Source of the DNA: Candidatus Avedoeria danica
GTDB lineage: Bacteria; Chloroflexota; Anaerolineae; Epilineales; Epilineaceae
Direction: 5' to 3'
DNA length: 64,000 nucleotides
Assembly (NCBI GenBank): GCA_016703025.1
Contig: JADJCV010000004.1
Location: 186,001-250,000, forward strand
Part shown: piece after piece, positions 43,823 to 51,244 of the stretch
How the letters are laid out: each line of letters begins with the position of its first letter
How positions within the stretch are numbered: the first letter of the stretch is position 1
The notes under the pieces: model-generated
Told to the model about the DNA's origin: nothing
What the model saw: only the letters and a program-made list of their open reading frames with translations
Database searches by the model: none
Program-made: the position numbers and the translations under genes

Positions 43823-45148
43823 ATGGTGGCCGAAACGATCAGCCAGATCAAGTGGCGGCTCGTGCTGTTCGTCGTGGCGCTCGGCTGCGTCGCCGTGCTC
43901 ATCGCGCGCGCCGGCGGCGCGATCGTGCCGTTCGTGCTCGGCCTGTCGTTCGCATACTTCGTGGCGCCTCTCGTCAACCGCATCGACCGAACGCTGCGGC
44001 CGTTGGCGGCGCGGGTCCCGCGCCTGGACGGGGCGGTGCGTCCGCTGGCGATCCTGATCACGTACGCCGTCGTCGGTGCGGCGCTCTTCGGCGGCTTCCG
44101 CCTGGTCACGGCTCCGCTGTTGCGCGAGGCCGGCGCGCTGGCGGCGAACTCGGACACGATCGTCGACGACGCCGAGCGCTTCGTTGCCACCCAGGTGGCG
44201 ACGTACGAGCACTACATTCCGGCCGAGGTGCAGGCCGAGATCCTTTCGTTTGCGACGCGAGAGCGGCTGACCGAGGCCGCGCTGCGGGTGTGGGGGGTCG
44301 TGCAGCAGGCACTCCAGTCGACGTTCGGCGCCGTCACGCGCACGCTCGGGTTTGCGCTGGCGATGCTCGTCATCCCGTTCTGGCTGTTCTACATCCTCAA
44401 CGACACGGGTCGTTTCATGTCCGCCATGATGGGCCTGATCCCGCATGACCTCCGGCCCGACGTCGAAGCGGTGCGGATCATCTGCGACCGCGTGCTCTCG
44501 GGCTACATCCGCGGCCAGGTGATCATCGCGTTCGTCCTCGGAACGCTGTTCACGCTCCTGCTCGTCGTGCTGGACGTTCCGTATGCCGTCACGCTCGGCG
44601 TGCTGGCCGGCGTCCTGGCCGTCGTGCCGTTCATCGGCACGATCGTCGGCGCCGGGATCGCGACGCTCGTCGCGCTCGTCGCGGCCGGCCCGGCGCTGGC
44701 GGGCAAGACGCTCCTGGGCTTCGTCGTCGTCCAGCAGATCGACAACATGTTCATTTCGCCGCGTGTCCAGGGCAAGAGCGTGGCGCTGAACCCCGGGGCG
44801 ATCATCTTCGTCCTCGTCCTCGGCCAAGCCGTGATGGGGCCGCTTGGCCTGCTGGCCGCCGTGCCGTTGGCCGCGATCGCCCGCGACATCGTCCACTACC
44901 TCTACCTGCGGGTCGGCGAGGAGCCCGTCGCCCCGCCGGACGCACTGGCCGCCGTCGGCTACGCGGCGAACGTCACGGCGCGGATGCGGGGCGAGCCGGA
45001 GCGCGTCGATGCGGGGGTGCCGGAGGCAGCCGATGCGGCCGCACCCGTCGACGACGCGGCGGTAGCCGAGGGTGCCGCTGCCGCCGAACATGCTGCATCT
45101 GCCGAGGACAGCCCGGGCGCGAAGCCTCAGACCGACGCCGCGTCGTAA
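43823..45148 (+). CDS. AI-2E family transporter (PerM/YhhT type)
   Basis: A 441-residue membrane protein with about eight helices and the large central soluble region of this family. Hallmarks: PFVLGLSFAYFVAPLVNRI early on, LVIPFWLFYILND, VDRVLSGYIRGQ-like CDRVLSGYIRGQVIIAFVLG, LAGVLAVVPFIGTIVGA, and QQIDNMFISPRVQGKSVALNP. The family moves small molecules (autoinducer-2 in one case, ions in others); the substrate here is unknown. The last 60 residues are an Ala/Glu/Asp-rich tail. GGGGGAGGA precedes the ATG. The end overlaps convergent menG by 22 bases. Confidence 0.93.
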   Translation: MVAETISQIKWRLVLFVVALGCVAVLIARAGGAIVPFVLGLSFAYFVAPLVNRIDRTLRPLAARVPRLDGAVRPLAILITYAVVGAALFGGFRLVTAPLLREAGALAANSDTIVDDAERFVATQVATYEHYIPAEVQAEILSFATRERLTEAALRVWGVVQQALQSTFGAVTRTLGFALAMLVIPFWLFYILNDTGRFMSAMMGLIPHDLRPDVEAVRIICDRVLSGYIRGQVIIAFVLGTLFTLLLVVLDVPYAVTLGVLAGVLAVVPFIGTIVGAGIATLVALVAAGPALAGKTLLGFVVVQQIDNMFISPRVQGKSVALNPGAIIFVLVLGQAVMGPLGLLAAVPLAAIARDIVHYLYLRVGEEPVAPPDALAAVGYAANVTARMRGEPERVDAGVPEAADAAAPVDDAAVAEGAAAAEHAASAEDSPGAKPQTDAAS

Positions 45149-45876
45149 CCGCCCGGCTTCACGCCGACGTGGACCGCCAGCGCGCCGGCCATGAGGACGC
45201 GCGCCGGCAACGGCGTAAGGCCGGCGGCGCGCATGACGTCCGCCATGCCGGCGGGGGTGAGGAACGCCGCGGCCGAGGCCGGCAGGTAGCGGTAGGCCCC
45301 GCCGTCGCCCGACACGAGCTGACCGATGAACGGCACGATCCGGTTGAAGTAGAGCTGGAATGCGACGCGCCAGACGACGCTCGTCGGCGGGCAGATCTCG
45401 AGCGCCACGACGCGGCCGCCGGGCCGGACGACGCGCGCCATATCGGCATAGGCGGTGCCGAGGTCGCTGAAGTTGCGCAGGACGAAGGCCGACGCCACGG
45501 CGTCGAACGACGCGTCGGCGAACGGCAGGCGGTGGCCGTCCGCGCGGGCGAACGTCGTCCGGTCGGCCAGCTTCGCCCGCGCGGCTTTCGCCGGGGCGAG
45601 TGCCAGCATCGGGCCGGTGTAGTCGATGCCGACGACGCGAGATGCGGGGTCCGTGCGCGCCCATTCGATCGCCAGATCGCCCGTCCCGGTGCCGACGTCG
45701 AGCGCCGCGCCGCCTGGCGGGAGCGCGGCCGCGGCCACCGTGGCGCGGCGCCATGCGCCGTCCAGCCCGCCCGTCATCAGCCGGTTCATCAGGTCGTAGC
45801 GGCCGGCGATCCGGCCGAACATCGATTGGACGGCGGCGTGCTTGTCGGCCGCGCCGTACGGGGTGACGGTGCTCAC
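45127..45876 (-). CDS. menG: MenG (UbiE), demethylmenaquinone methyltransferase
   Basis: Last step of menaquinone synthesis, methylating the ring of demethylmenaquinone with SAM. 249 residues: VQSMFGRIAGRYDLMNRLMTGG, ALDVGTGTGDLAI, VVGIDYTGPMLALA, DGHRLPFADASFDAVASAFVLRNF and VVRPGGRVVALEICPP are all in the family order. The GTG start lies in GTGA, shared with the stop of the gene before it, so the two are translated together. It is 37 kb from the main men operon but completes the pathway. Confidence 0.94.
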   Translation of the reverse strand: MSTVTPYGAADKHAAVQSMFGRIAGRYDLMNRLMTGGLDGAWRRATVAAAALPPGGAALDVGTGTGDLAIEWARTDPASRVVGIDYTGPMLALAPAKAARAKLADRTTFARADGHRLPFADASFDAVASAFVLRNFSDLGTAYADMARVVRPGGRVVALEICPPTSVVWRVAFQLYFNRIVPFIGQLVSGDGGAYRYLPASAAAFLTPAGMADVMRAAGLTPLPARVLMAGALAVHVGVKPGGYDAASV

Positions 45877-47021
45877 GACATCGCCTGGTCGAGGTCGGCC
45901 ATGAGGTCGGCGACGTCCTCGACGCCGACCGAGATCCGGATCAGGTCGGCCGGGACGGCGATCTCGCTCTCGGCCGTCGAGAGGTGCGTCATCGCCGACG
46001 GCAGCTCGATCAGGCTCTCGACCCCGCCGAGGCTCTCGGCCAGCTTGAAGTAGCGTGTCCGGGCGACGACGTCCCGCGCGCTGCGCCCGCCGGGGCGAAG
46101 CGTGAACGAGATCATGCCCCCGAAGCCGTGGCGCATCTGGCGCGCGGCGACGGCGTGGCCGGCGTCACCCGGCAGCCCCGGATAGATCACGTGCGCCACG
46201 GCCGGCTGATCGTCGAGCCACTCGGCGATGGCCTGGGCGTTCGCACAGTGCTGCCGCATCCGCAGTGCGAGCGTCTTCAAGCCGCGCAGGACGAGCCAGC
46301 AGTCGAACGGCCCGGGCACGGCGCCGGCGGCGTTCTGCAGGAAGCGCAGCCGCGCCTCGATGTCGCCGTCGTTGCCGACGACGATGCCGCCGACGACGTC
46401 GCTGTGTCCGCCGAGATACTTCGTGGCGGAGTGCATGACGATGTCGGCGCCGAGGGCGAGCGGCTGCTGGAGGTAGGGCGAAGCGAACGTGTTGTCGACG
46501 ACGACCCACGCCCCGGCCGCTTTGGCCCGCTCGGACACGGCCGCGATGTCGACGATCTTGAGCATCGGGTTCGTCGGCGTCTCGATCCAGACGATCCGCG
46601 TCGACGGCCGCAGCGCGGCTTCGAATGCCGCCGGGTCCGTCAGATCGACGAACGAGAACGCGATCCCGAACCGGGAAAGGACTTTGTCGAACAGTCGGAA
46701 CGTGCCGCCATAGACATCGTCGGCGACGACGACGTGGTCGCCGGCCGACAGGAGCTTGAGGATCGTGTCGATCGCCGCCATCCCGCTGGCGAACGCGAGG
46801 CCCCACGCGCCGCCCTCGAGCGACGCGATGCACGTCTCGTACGCCGTGCGTGTCGGGTTGCCGGTGCGCGCGTACTCATAGCCTTGATGATCGCCGACGC
46901 CACGCTGGACGAACGTGCTCGTCTGGTAGATCGGGACGGTGACCGCACCGGTGGTCGGGTCAGGGGCTTGGCCGGCGTGGATGGCGCGGGTGCCGAAACC
47001 GGCGGGTTCGTTGGGCGTCAT
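45873..47021 (-). CDS. Cystathionine gamma-synthase/lyase family PLP enzyme
   Basis: A 382-residue Cys/Met metabolism enzyme. Visible are GFGTRAIHAGQAPDPTTGAV, VPIYQTSTFVQRGVG, YEYARTGNPTRTAYE, FASGMAAI, the cofactor Lys in MHSATKYLGGHSDVVGG, and SLGGVESLIELPSAMTH near the end. The last is the region that distinguishes members; cystathionine gamma-synthase, gamma-lyase and homocysteine-forming forms cannot be told apart here. The ATG has GGAG about ten bases upstream. It precedes menG in one transcript. Confidence 0.92.
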   Translation of the reverse strand: MTPNEPAGFGTRAIHAGQAPDPTTGAVTVPIYQTSTFVQRGVGDHQGYEYARTGNPTRTAYETCIASLEGGAWGLAFASGMAAIDTILKLLSAGDHVVVADDVYGGTFRLFDKVLSRFGIAFSFVDLTDPAAFEAALRPSTRIVWIETPTNPMLKIVDIAAVSERAKAAGAWVVVDNTFASPYLQQPLALGADIVMHSATKYLGGHSDVVGGIVVGNDGDIEARLRFLQNAAGAVPGPFDCWLVLRGLKTLALRMRQHCANAQAIAEWLDDQPAVAHVIYPGLPGDAGHAVAARQMRHGFGGMISFTLRPGGRSARDVVARTRYFKLAESLGGVESLIELPSAMTHLSTAESEIAVPADLIRISVGVEDVADLMADLDQAMS

Positions 47022-47089
47022 GGGTGATTGGGTCTCCGGGGATGGGGGCGGGCGCGGGGGAGAAAGGCGGGCATGGGGAAGAGGGGAAA

Positions 47090-47117
47090 GGGGCGGGCCG
47101 CGGGGACCCGCCCCTAC
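47090..47117. repeat. GTAGGGGC-family hairpin, short copy
   Basis: GGGGCGGG and CCCGCCCC enclose CCGCGGGGA, then TAC; the end reads GTAGGGGCGGG on the minus strand, as in the menD copy. It lies between two minus-strand genes. Confidence 0.65.
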
Positions 47118-47186
47118 TGGAATCGTCGGGTTCGCGCGCTCAGGCGACGCTCTGGCGAGATTGTAGCGCCGCCCGGCCGACGCCGG

Positions 47187-49052
47187 TCACGGGCACGGGA
47201 TCTTCTCGCGGATCGCGGCGTAGATCCGCGCCAGCGCCTCGGCATCGTCGACGCCGTGGAAGCGGGCCGGGTCGCCCGCGACTTCGATGAGCAGCGGCAC
47301 GTCGAGGTCGGCGCCGACGCCGATCGTGAAGACCGTCGCCACCGCGCGCGCCGCCTCAGCCGCCGCGCGGACGGCGTCGGGCGTCGTGTGGGACGGGCGG
47401 CCGTCCGTCATGAGGATGACCACGGGGCGTGCCGCGGGCCGTCGATCGGTGAGCGCTTGCGTCGCGCGGATCAGGGCGAGGTCGATCCGGGTGTTCGGTG
47501 CCGCCGTCAGGCCGTCGATGGCAGCACGCAGCGCGGTGGTGTCCGCCGTGAGCGGCGCGGCCAGGACGGCGCTGTCGTTGAAGCCGATCACGGCTGCGCG
47601 GTCGATCGGGCGCAGTCGGTCGACGAAGGCCTTAGCGCCGTCCTTGGCGGCCTCGAGCTTCGTACGGCCGGCGGCGGTCGGTTCGAGCATGGACAGCGAG
47701 GCGTCGAGGACGAGGACGGTGTCGATCGGCCGGTCCTGTTCCAGGCAGCGGTCGAGGTTCAGGATCGGCAGGTAGAGCGGCGGCGGTGGGACGGGCGTAC
47801 CCGTCGGGGTCGATGTTGCCGTCGGCGTCGGCGAGGGGGGCTCGAGCGGCGTGTCCGTCGGGGTCGGGGTGGCCGTCGAGGTCGCCGTGGACGTGGGTGA
47901 CGGGATCGCGACCGGGCAGGTCCGGTCGACCGACAGGGTCTGTGTCGGCACCCGGATCACGCCGGCGTTGCCCCGGCTGTCCTTGAACCGCGTCGTGACC
48001 GCGGCGAACGCGTGGTCCGCCAGGCCGGTGGCCGAGACCCGATAGGTGTACGTGATCCCCTCCGTCCCGACGAACTCGTGGTTCCAACCGAAGTGGCGGT
48101 AGCTGAGCGGGCCGAACGCCGGCATGCCCGTGGTCTCGGTGATCGTCGGTGCCGGCGAGAGGCTGCCCGGCACCATCTGCACACCTTCGGGCAGCGTCTC
48201 CGCGACGTCGAGCTTCCGCAGCCCGATCACACGCAGGCCGTTGGCGAGGGAATCGAAGATATGGAGCAGGGCGCTCGTGCTGCGCGTCTCGAAGTAGAAG
48301 CGCGGGCTCGCCATCTTGCGCATCGGGGCACAGCCCTCGATCCCAAGGCCGTTGTCCACGCAGATCGCGACGACGAGGACGCCTTGGCTCTTGGCCTTCG
48401 AGGCGGCCGTCACCGCCCCGCCAGGCGGGTAGGTCTGGCCGCCGTCGGACAGGATGACCATGACCTCGACGGGATTGGCGCCGCCCTTCCGGCCGCGGGT
48501 CAACACGTTCAGCGCCATCTCGACACTCTTGGGCAGGCTGTCCTCGCCGCCGGCGTTCATCCCGCTGATCCGACCGCGGATCCGGCTGTCGCTGTTCGTC
48601 AGCTGGACGTCGAGCGTCGGCGGGTCGCCGTGCGAGACGAGCCCGGCCTGTGTCAGCGGGTTGTTGTCCATGTCCAGCACGCGGACGAGTTGGCTGGCCG
48701 CCTTGCGCACATCCTTGATCGGCTGGCCGACCATCGAACCCGAGCGGTCGATGTCCATCACGACGTGGATCGGCACGGCGCCGCACAGCGCGCGGACCGT
48801 CACCGAGACCGTCGCCGTCTCGCACAGTCGGATCGTCGACGGCGTGATCACGCGGGTCGAGTAGAGCGCGCCCGTCTCGGCGTCGGCATCGACGCACGTG
48901 GCACCGATCTCGCCGGCACGCACGGCGTTTCGCCCGGTGAGCGACAGGGCGCCGCCGCCAGCGGCCGACAGGGCCAGGGCAACGGCAAGGGCCAGCGGGG
49001 TGGCTCGTGGCGGGCGGAGGGAGAGGATCGTACGTGGAGTCGACTGGCGCAT
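47187..49052 (-). CDS. Secreted protein with two VWA domains and internal YLP segment
   Basis: A 621-residue exported protein. Signal peptide (ATPLALAVALALSAAGGGALS), a short strand domain, the first VWA domain with its metal site VVMDIDRSGSMVG (about 105-115) and VMVILSDGGQTYPPGG, then a strand-rich module. A Thr/Pro linker leads into PPPLYLPILNLDRCLEQD, followed directly by a second VWA (VLVLDASLSMLEPT, VVILMTDGRPSHTTPD, VFTIGVGADLDVPLL). Such domains bind proteins through a divalent metal, at the cell surface here. It ends REKIPCP, with two late cysteines able to pair. The start has an AAGGGGGA tract upstream. Confidence 0.9.
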   Translation of the reverse strand: MRQSTPRTILSLRPPRATPLALAVALALSAAGGGALSLTGRNAVRAGEIGATCVDADAETGALYSTRVITPSTIRLCETATVSVTVRALCGAVPIHVVMDIDRSGSMVGQPIKDVRKAASQLVRVLDMDNNPLTQAGLVSHGDPPTLDVQLTNSDSRIRGRISGMNAGGEDSLPKSVEMALNVLTRGRKGGANPVEVMVILSDGGQTYPPGGAVTAASKAKSQGVLVVAICVDNGLGIEGCAPMRKMASPRFYFETRSTSALLHIFDSLANGLRVIGLRKLDVAETLPEGVQMVPGSLSPAPTITETTGMPAFGPLSYRHFGWNHEFVGTEGITYTYRVSATGLADHAFAAVTTRFKDSRGNAGVIRVPTQTLSVDRTCPVAIPSPTSTATSTATPTPTDTPLEPPSPTPTATSTPTGTPVPPPPLYLPILNLDRCLEQDRPIDTVLVLDASLSMLEPTAAGRTKLEAAKDGAKAFVDRLRPIDRAAVIGFNDSAVLAAPLTADTTALRAAIDGLTAAPNTRIDLALIRATQALTDRRPAARPVVILMTDGRPSHTTPDAVRAAAEAARAVATVFTIGVGADLDVPLLIEVAGDPARFHGVDDAEALARIYAAIREKIPCP

Positions 49053-49378
49053 TCTGGTTTCCCCCTTCTTACGTTCGGAACCGGGCTCCGGGTCACGCTT
49101 CCATTCTAGGCTACCTGTCAAACCTGACATTTCGGACCGACATCCGGCGACGGTGCGCCGCCGCCGAGCGAGCGCCCGGGTGCCGCGGCGCCGTGGAACC
49201 CTGGGAGAAGATGGGCGCAGTGTTAAGGGCGGCGCAACGCCTTGTCCCCCCTCCCCAACTCGGGTATGCTCCGCCGCCGGTTGCCGGTCGCCCGTGAACG
49301 GTTGCCCAAGAACGATCGCCCATGTCCAGTCGCCCCTGACCGGCGGCGAACATCCGGCCCACGAGGAGAAGACGCACC
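49053..49378. other. Divergent intergenic region (326 bases)
   Basis: Between the double-VWA gene (minus) and phnD (plus). It holds the phnD promoter, a small TGTCA-4-TGACA inverted repeat near 49118, and a good GAGGAGAAG ribosome site before phnD. No gene is visible. Confidence 0.6.
49242..49270 (+). promoter_or_regulatory. Promoter of phnD
   Basis: TTGTCC (49242-49247), 17 bases, TATGCT (49265-49270). The leader to the phnD ATG would be about 100 bases. Confidence 0.5.
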
Positions 49379-50389
49379 ATGTCCGTGTTGCTCAGGAGCG
49401 CGGCAAACGCGCGCCGGACCGCCCTTGCACTGCTGCTGGCCGTGGCCGTCACCGGCTGCGCCCGCACCGCCAACGCCCCCGAGACCGGCGGCGAGCCGAC
49501 GTCCGACGCCGGGGCGTCGAGCCCGACGGCCGTCGTCGACAACGCCGCGCCCGCCGGCGGCGACATGGCCACGCTCGGCACTGCCGACAACCCGATCGTC
49601 ATGACGTTCGTCCCGTCCGGCGAGCAGGAGACCGTCATGACCGGCTCCGAGGCGATCAACAAGCTGTTGCAGGACGCCACAGGGCTCGTGATCAAGAGCA
49701 ACGTCGCCACGAGCTACGCCGCCGCCATCGAGGCGATGGGGGCGGGCAACGCCCATGTCGGGTGGTTGAACACGTTCAACTATCTTCTGGCGCACGAAAA
49801 GTTCGATACCCGGCCGCTCCTCGTGGCGGAGCGCTTCGGGTCGACGAGCTACGCCAGCCTCGTCGTGGCGAATGCCGACGCCGGGATCGCCGCACTGGCG
49901 GATGTGAAGGGCAAGACATTCTGCCGCGCCGACGCGCTCTCGACCTCGGGTTGGATCGTGCCGAGCGTCATGTTGAAGGCGATCGGCGTGGCGGAGAGCG
50001 ACGTGACCGTCGTCGACTCGGGCTCACATGATGCCGTCGTGGCGGCCGTGTACGCCGGCAAGGACTGCGTGGCCGGCGCCGTCTTCGACGATGCGCGCGA
50101 CGGCGCGAAGGAAACCTATCCCGATGTCATGGACAAGGTCCTCGTCATCGCCACGTCGGACGACATCCCGAACGACAACGTCAGCGTCATCGCCGGTGTC
50201 CCGGAGGACATCGCCAAGAAGCTGGCCGAAGGGTTGATGTCGATCGCGGCGACCGAGGAAGGCGCGAAGGCGCTGACGGACACGTACGGCATCGAGAAGT
50301 TCCAGCCGACGACGGACACGTTCTACGATGCCTTCCGGAGCACGCTGGACCTGGCCGGTGTCGACGTCGCCGAGCTGGCCGAGGAATAG
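49379..50389 (+). CDS. phnD: PhnD-like phosphonate/phosphite-type substrate-binding lipoprotein
   Basis: A 336-residue periplasmic-type binding protein, lipid-anchored: TALALLLAVAVTGC is a clear signal with lipobox. After a Thr/Ala linker the fold begins DNPIVMTFVPSGEQETVMTGSEAINKLL, with MGAGNAHVGWLNTFNYLL, the ASLVVANADAGIAALADVKGKTFCRADALSTSGWIVPS segment (shortened here: GIAALADVKGKTF) and VDSGSHDAVVAAVYAGKDCVAGAVFDDAR. This order is that of PhnD/PtxB-type proteins that bind phosphonates, phosphite or phosphate. First gene of a three-gene import operon. Confidence 0.92.
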   Translation: MSVLLRSAANARRTALALLLAVAVTGCARTANAPETGGEPTSDAGASSPTAVVDNAAPAGGDMATLGTADNPIVMTFVPSGEQETVMTGSEAINKLLQDATGLVIKSNVATSYAAAIEAMGAGNAHVGWLNTFNYLLAHEKFDTRPLLVAERFGSTSYASLVVANADAGIAALADVKGKTFCRADALSTSGWIVPSVMLKAIGVAESDVTVVDSGSHDAVVAAVYAGKDCVAGAVFDDARDGAKETYPDVMDKVLVIATSDDIPNDNVSVIAGVPEDIAKKLAEGLMSIAATEEGAKALTDTYGIEKFQPTTDTFYDAFRSTLDLAGVDVAELAEE

Positions 50390-50414
50390 CGGTCGGATCG
50401 TTACTGGGCGGCAC

Positions 50415-50460
50415 GACGCGCCCCGCCGCCCGGCCGATCGACCGGGCGGCGGGGCGCGTC
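50415..50460 (+). promoter_or_regulatory. Intercistronic hairpin between phnD and phnC
   Basis: Arms GACGCGCCCCGCCGCCCGG and CCGGGCGGCGGGGCGCGTC, 19 bases each, across an eight-base loop. No T-run follows. Such hairpins after a binding-protein gene usually keep its mRNA end stable, so more PhnD than PhnC and PhnE is made. Confidence 0.65.
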
Positions 50461-50478
50461 GAGGCGTCAGGAGACCCA

Positions 50479-51237
50479 ATGCTCGACATCCGGCATCTCT
50501 CCAAGGTCTACCCAGACGGCACGAAGGGGCTGGACGACGTCACGTTCAGCGTCGCGCCGGGCGAGTTCGTCGTGATCATCGGCCTCTCGGGCTCGGGCAA
50601 GAGCACGCTCCTGCGCTGCATCAACCGCCTGATCGAGCCCACGAGCGGCCAGGTCGTCCTCGACGGCGTGGACATCACGGCCGCAAGGCCGGGGGCGCTG
50701 CGGGCGATCCGGCGCGACATCGGGATGATCTTCCAGCAGTTCAACCTCGTGAAGCGCAGCTCGGTGCTCACGAACGTCCTCACCGGCCGGCTCGGCTCGG
50801 TCGCCACGCTGCCGAGCGTGTTCGGCTTCTGGAGCGCCGCCGACCGGGCGACAGCGCTGGCGAACCTCGAGCTCGTCGGCATCGCCGCCAAGGCGGACAG
50901 CCGGGCCGATGCGCTGTCCGGCGGACAGCAGCAGCGCGTCGGCATCGCCCGCGCCCTCATGCAGAACCCCAAGCTCATCCTGGCGGACGAACCCGTGGCC
51001 AGCCTCGACCCGGCAACGAGCCACACCGTCCTCGACTACCTGCGCACGCTCAACACGGAGCGCGGCGTGACCGTCCTCTGCAGCCTGCACTTCCTCAGCC
51101 TGGCGCGTGAGTACGGCACGCGGATCATCGCCCTCAAGGACGGACGTCTGATGTTCGATGGCCAGCCGCGCGACATCGACGAGGCGCGCTTCAAGGCGAT
51201 CTACGGCGAAGACGCCGTCGAGGTCGAGATCCGCTGA
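50479..51237 (+). CDS. phnC: PhnC, phosphonate-type ABC transporter ATPase
   Basis: A 252-residue ABC ATPase energising uptake. Walker [13 protein letters not shown]-loop [20 protein letters not shown] (a PhnC hallmark), signature [15 protein letters not shown], Walker [13 protein letters not shown] and the switch His in [13 protein letters not shown] are all present. The ATG is preceded by CAGGAGACCC. It ends seven bases before the permease start. Confidence 0.95.
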   Translation: MLDIRHLSKVYPDGTKGLDDVTFSVAPGEFVVIIGLSGSGKSTLLRCINRLIEPTSGQVVLDGVDITAARPGALRAIRRDIGMIFQQFNLVKRSSVLTNVLTGRLGSVATLPSVFGFWSAADRATALANLELVGIAAKADSRADALSGGQQQRVGIARALMQNPKLILADEPVASLDPATSHTVLDYLRTLNTERGVTVLCSLHFLSLAREYGTRIIALKDGRLMFDGQPRDIDEARFKAIYGEDAVEVEIR

Positions 51238-51244
51238 CGTGGCG

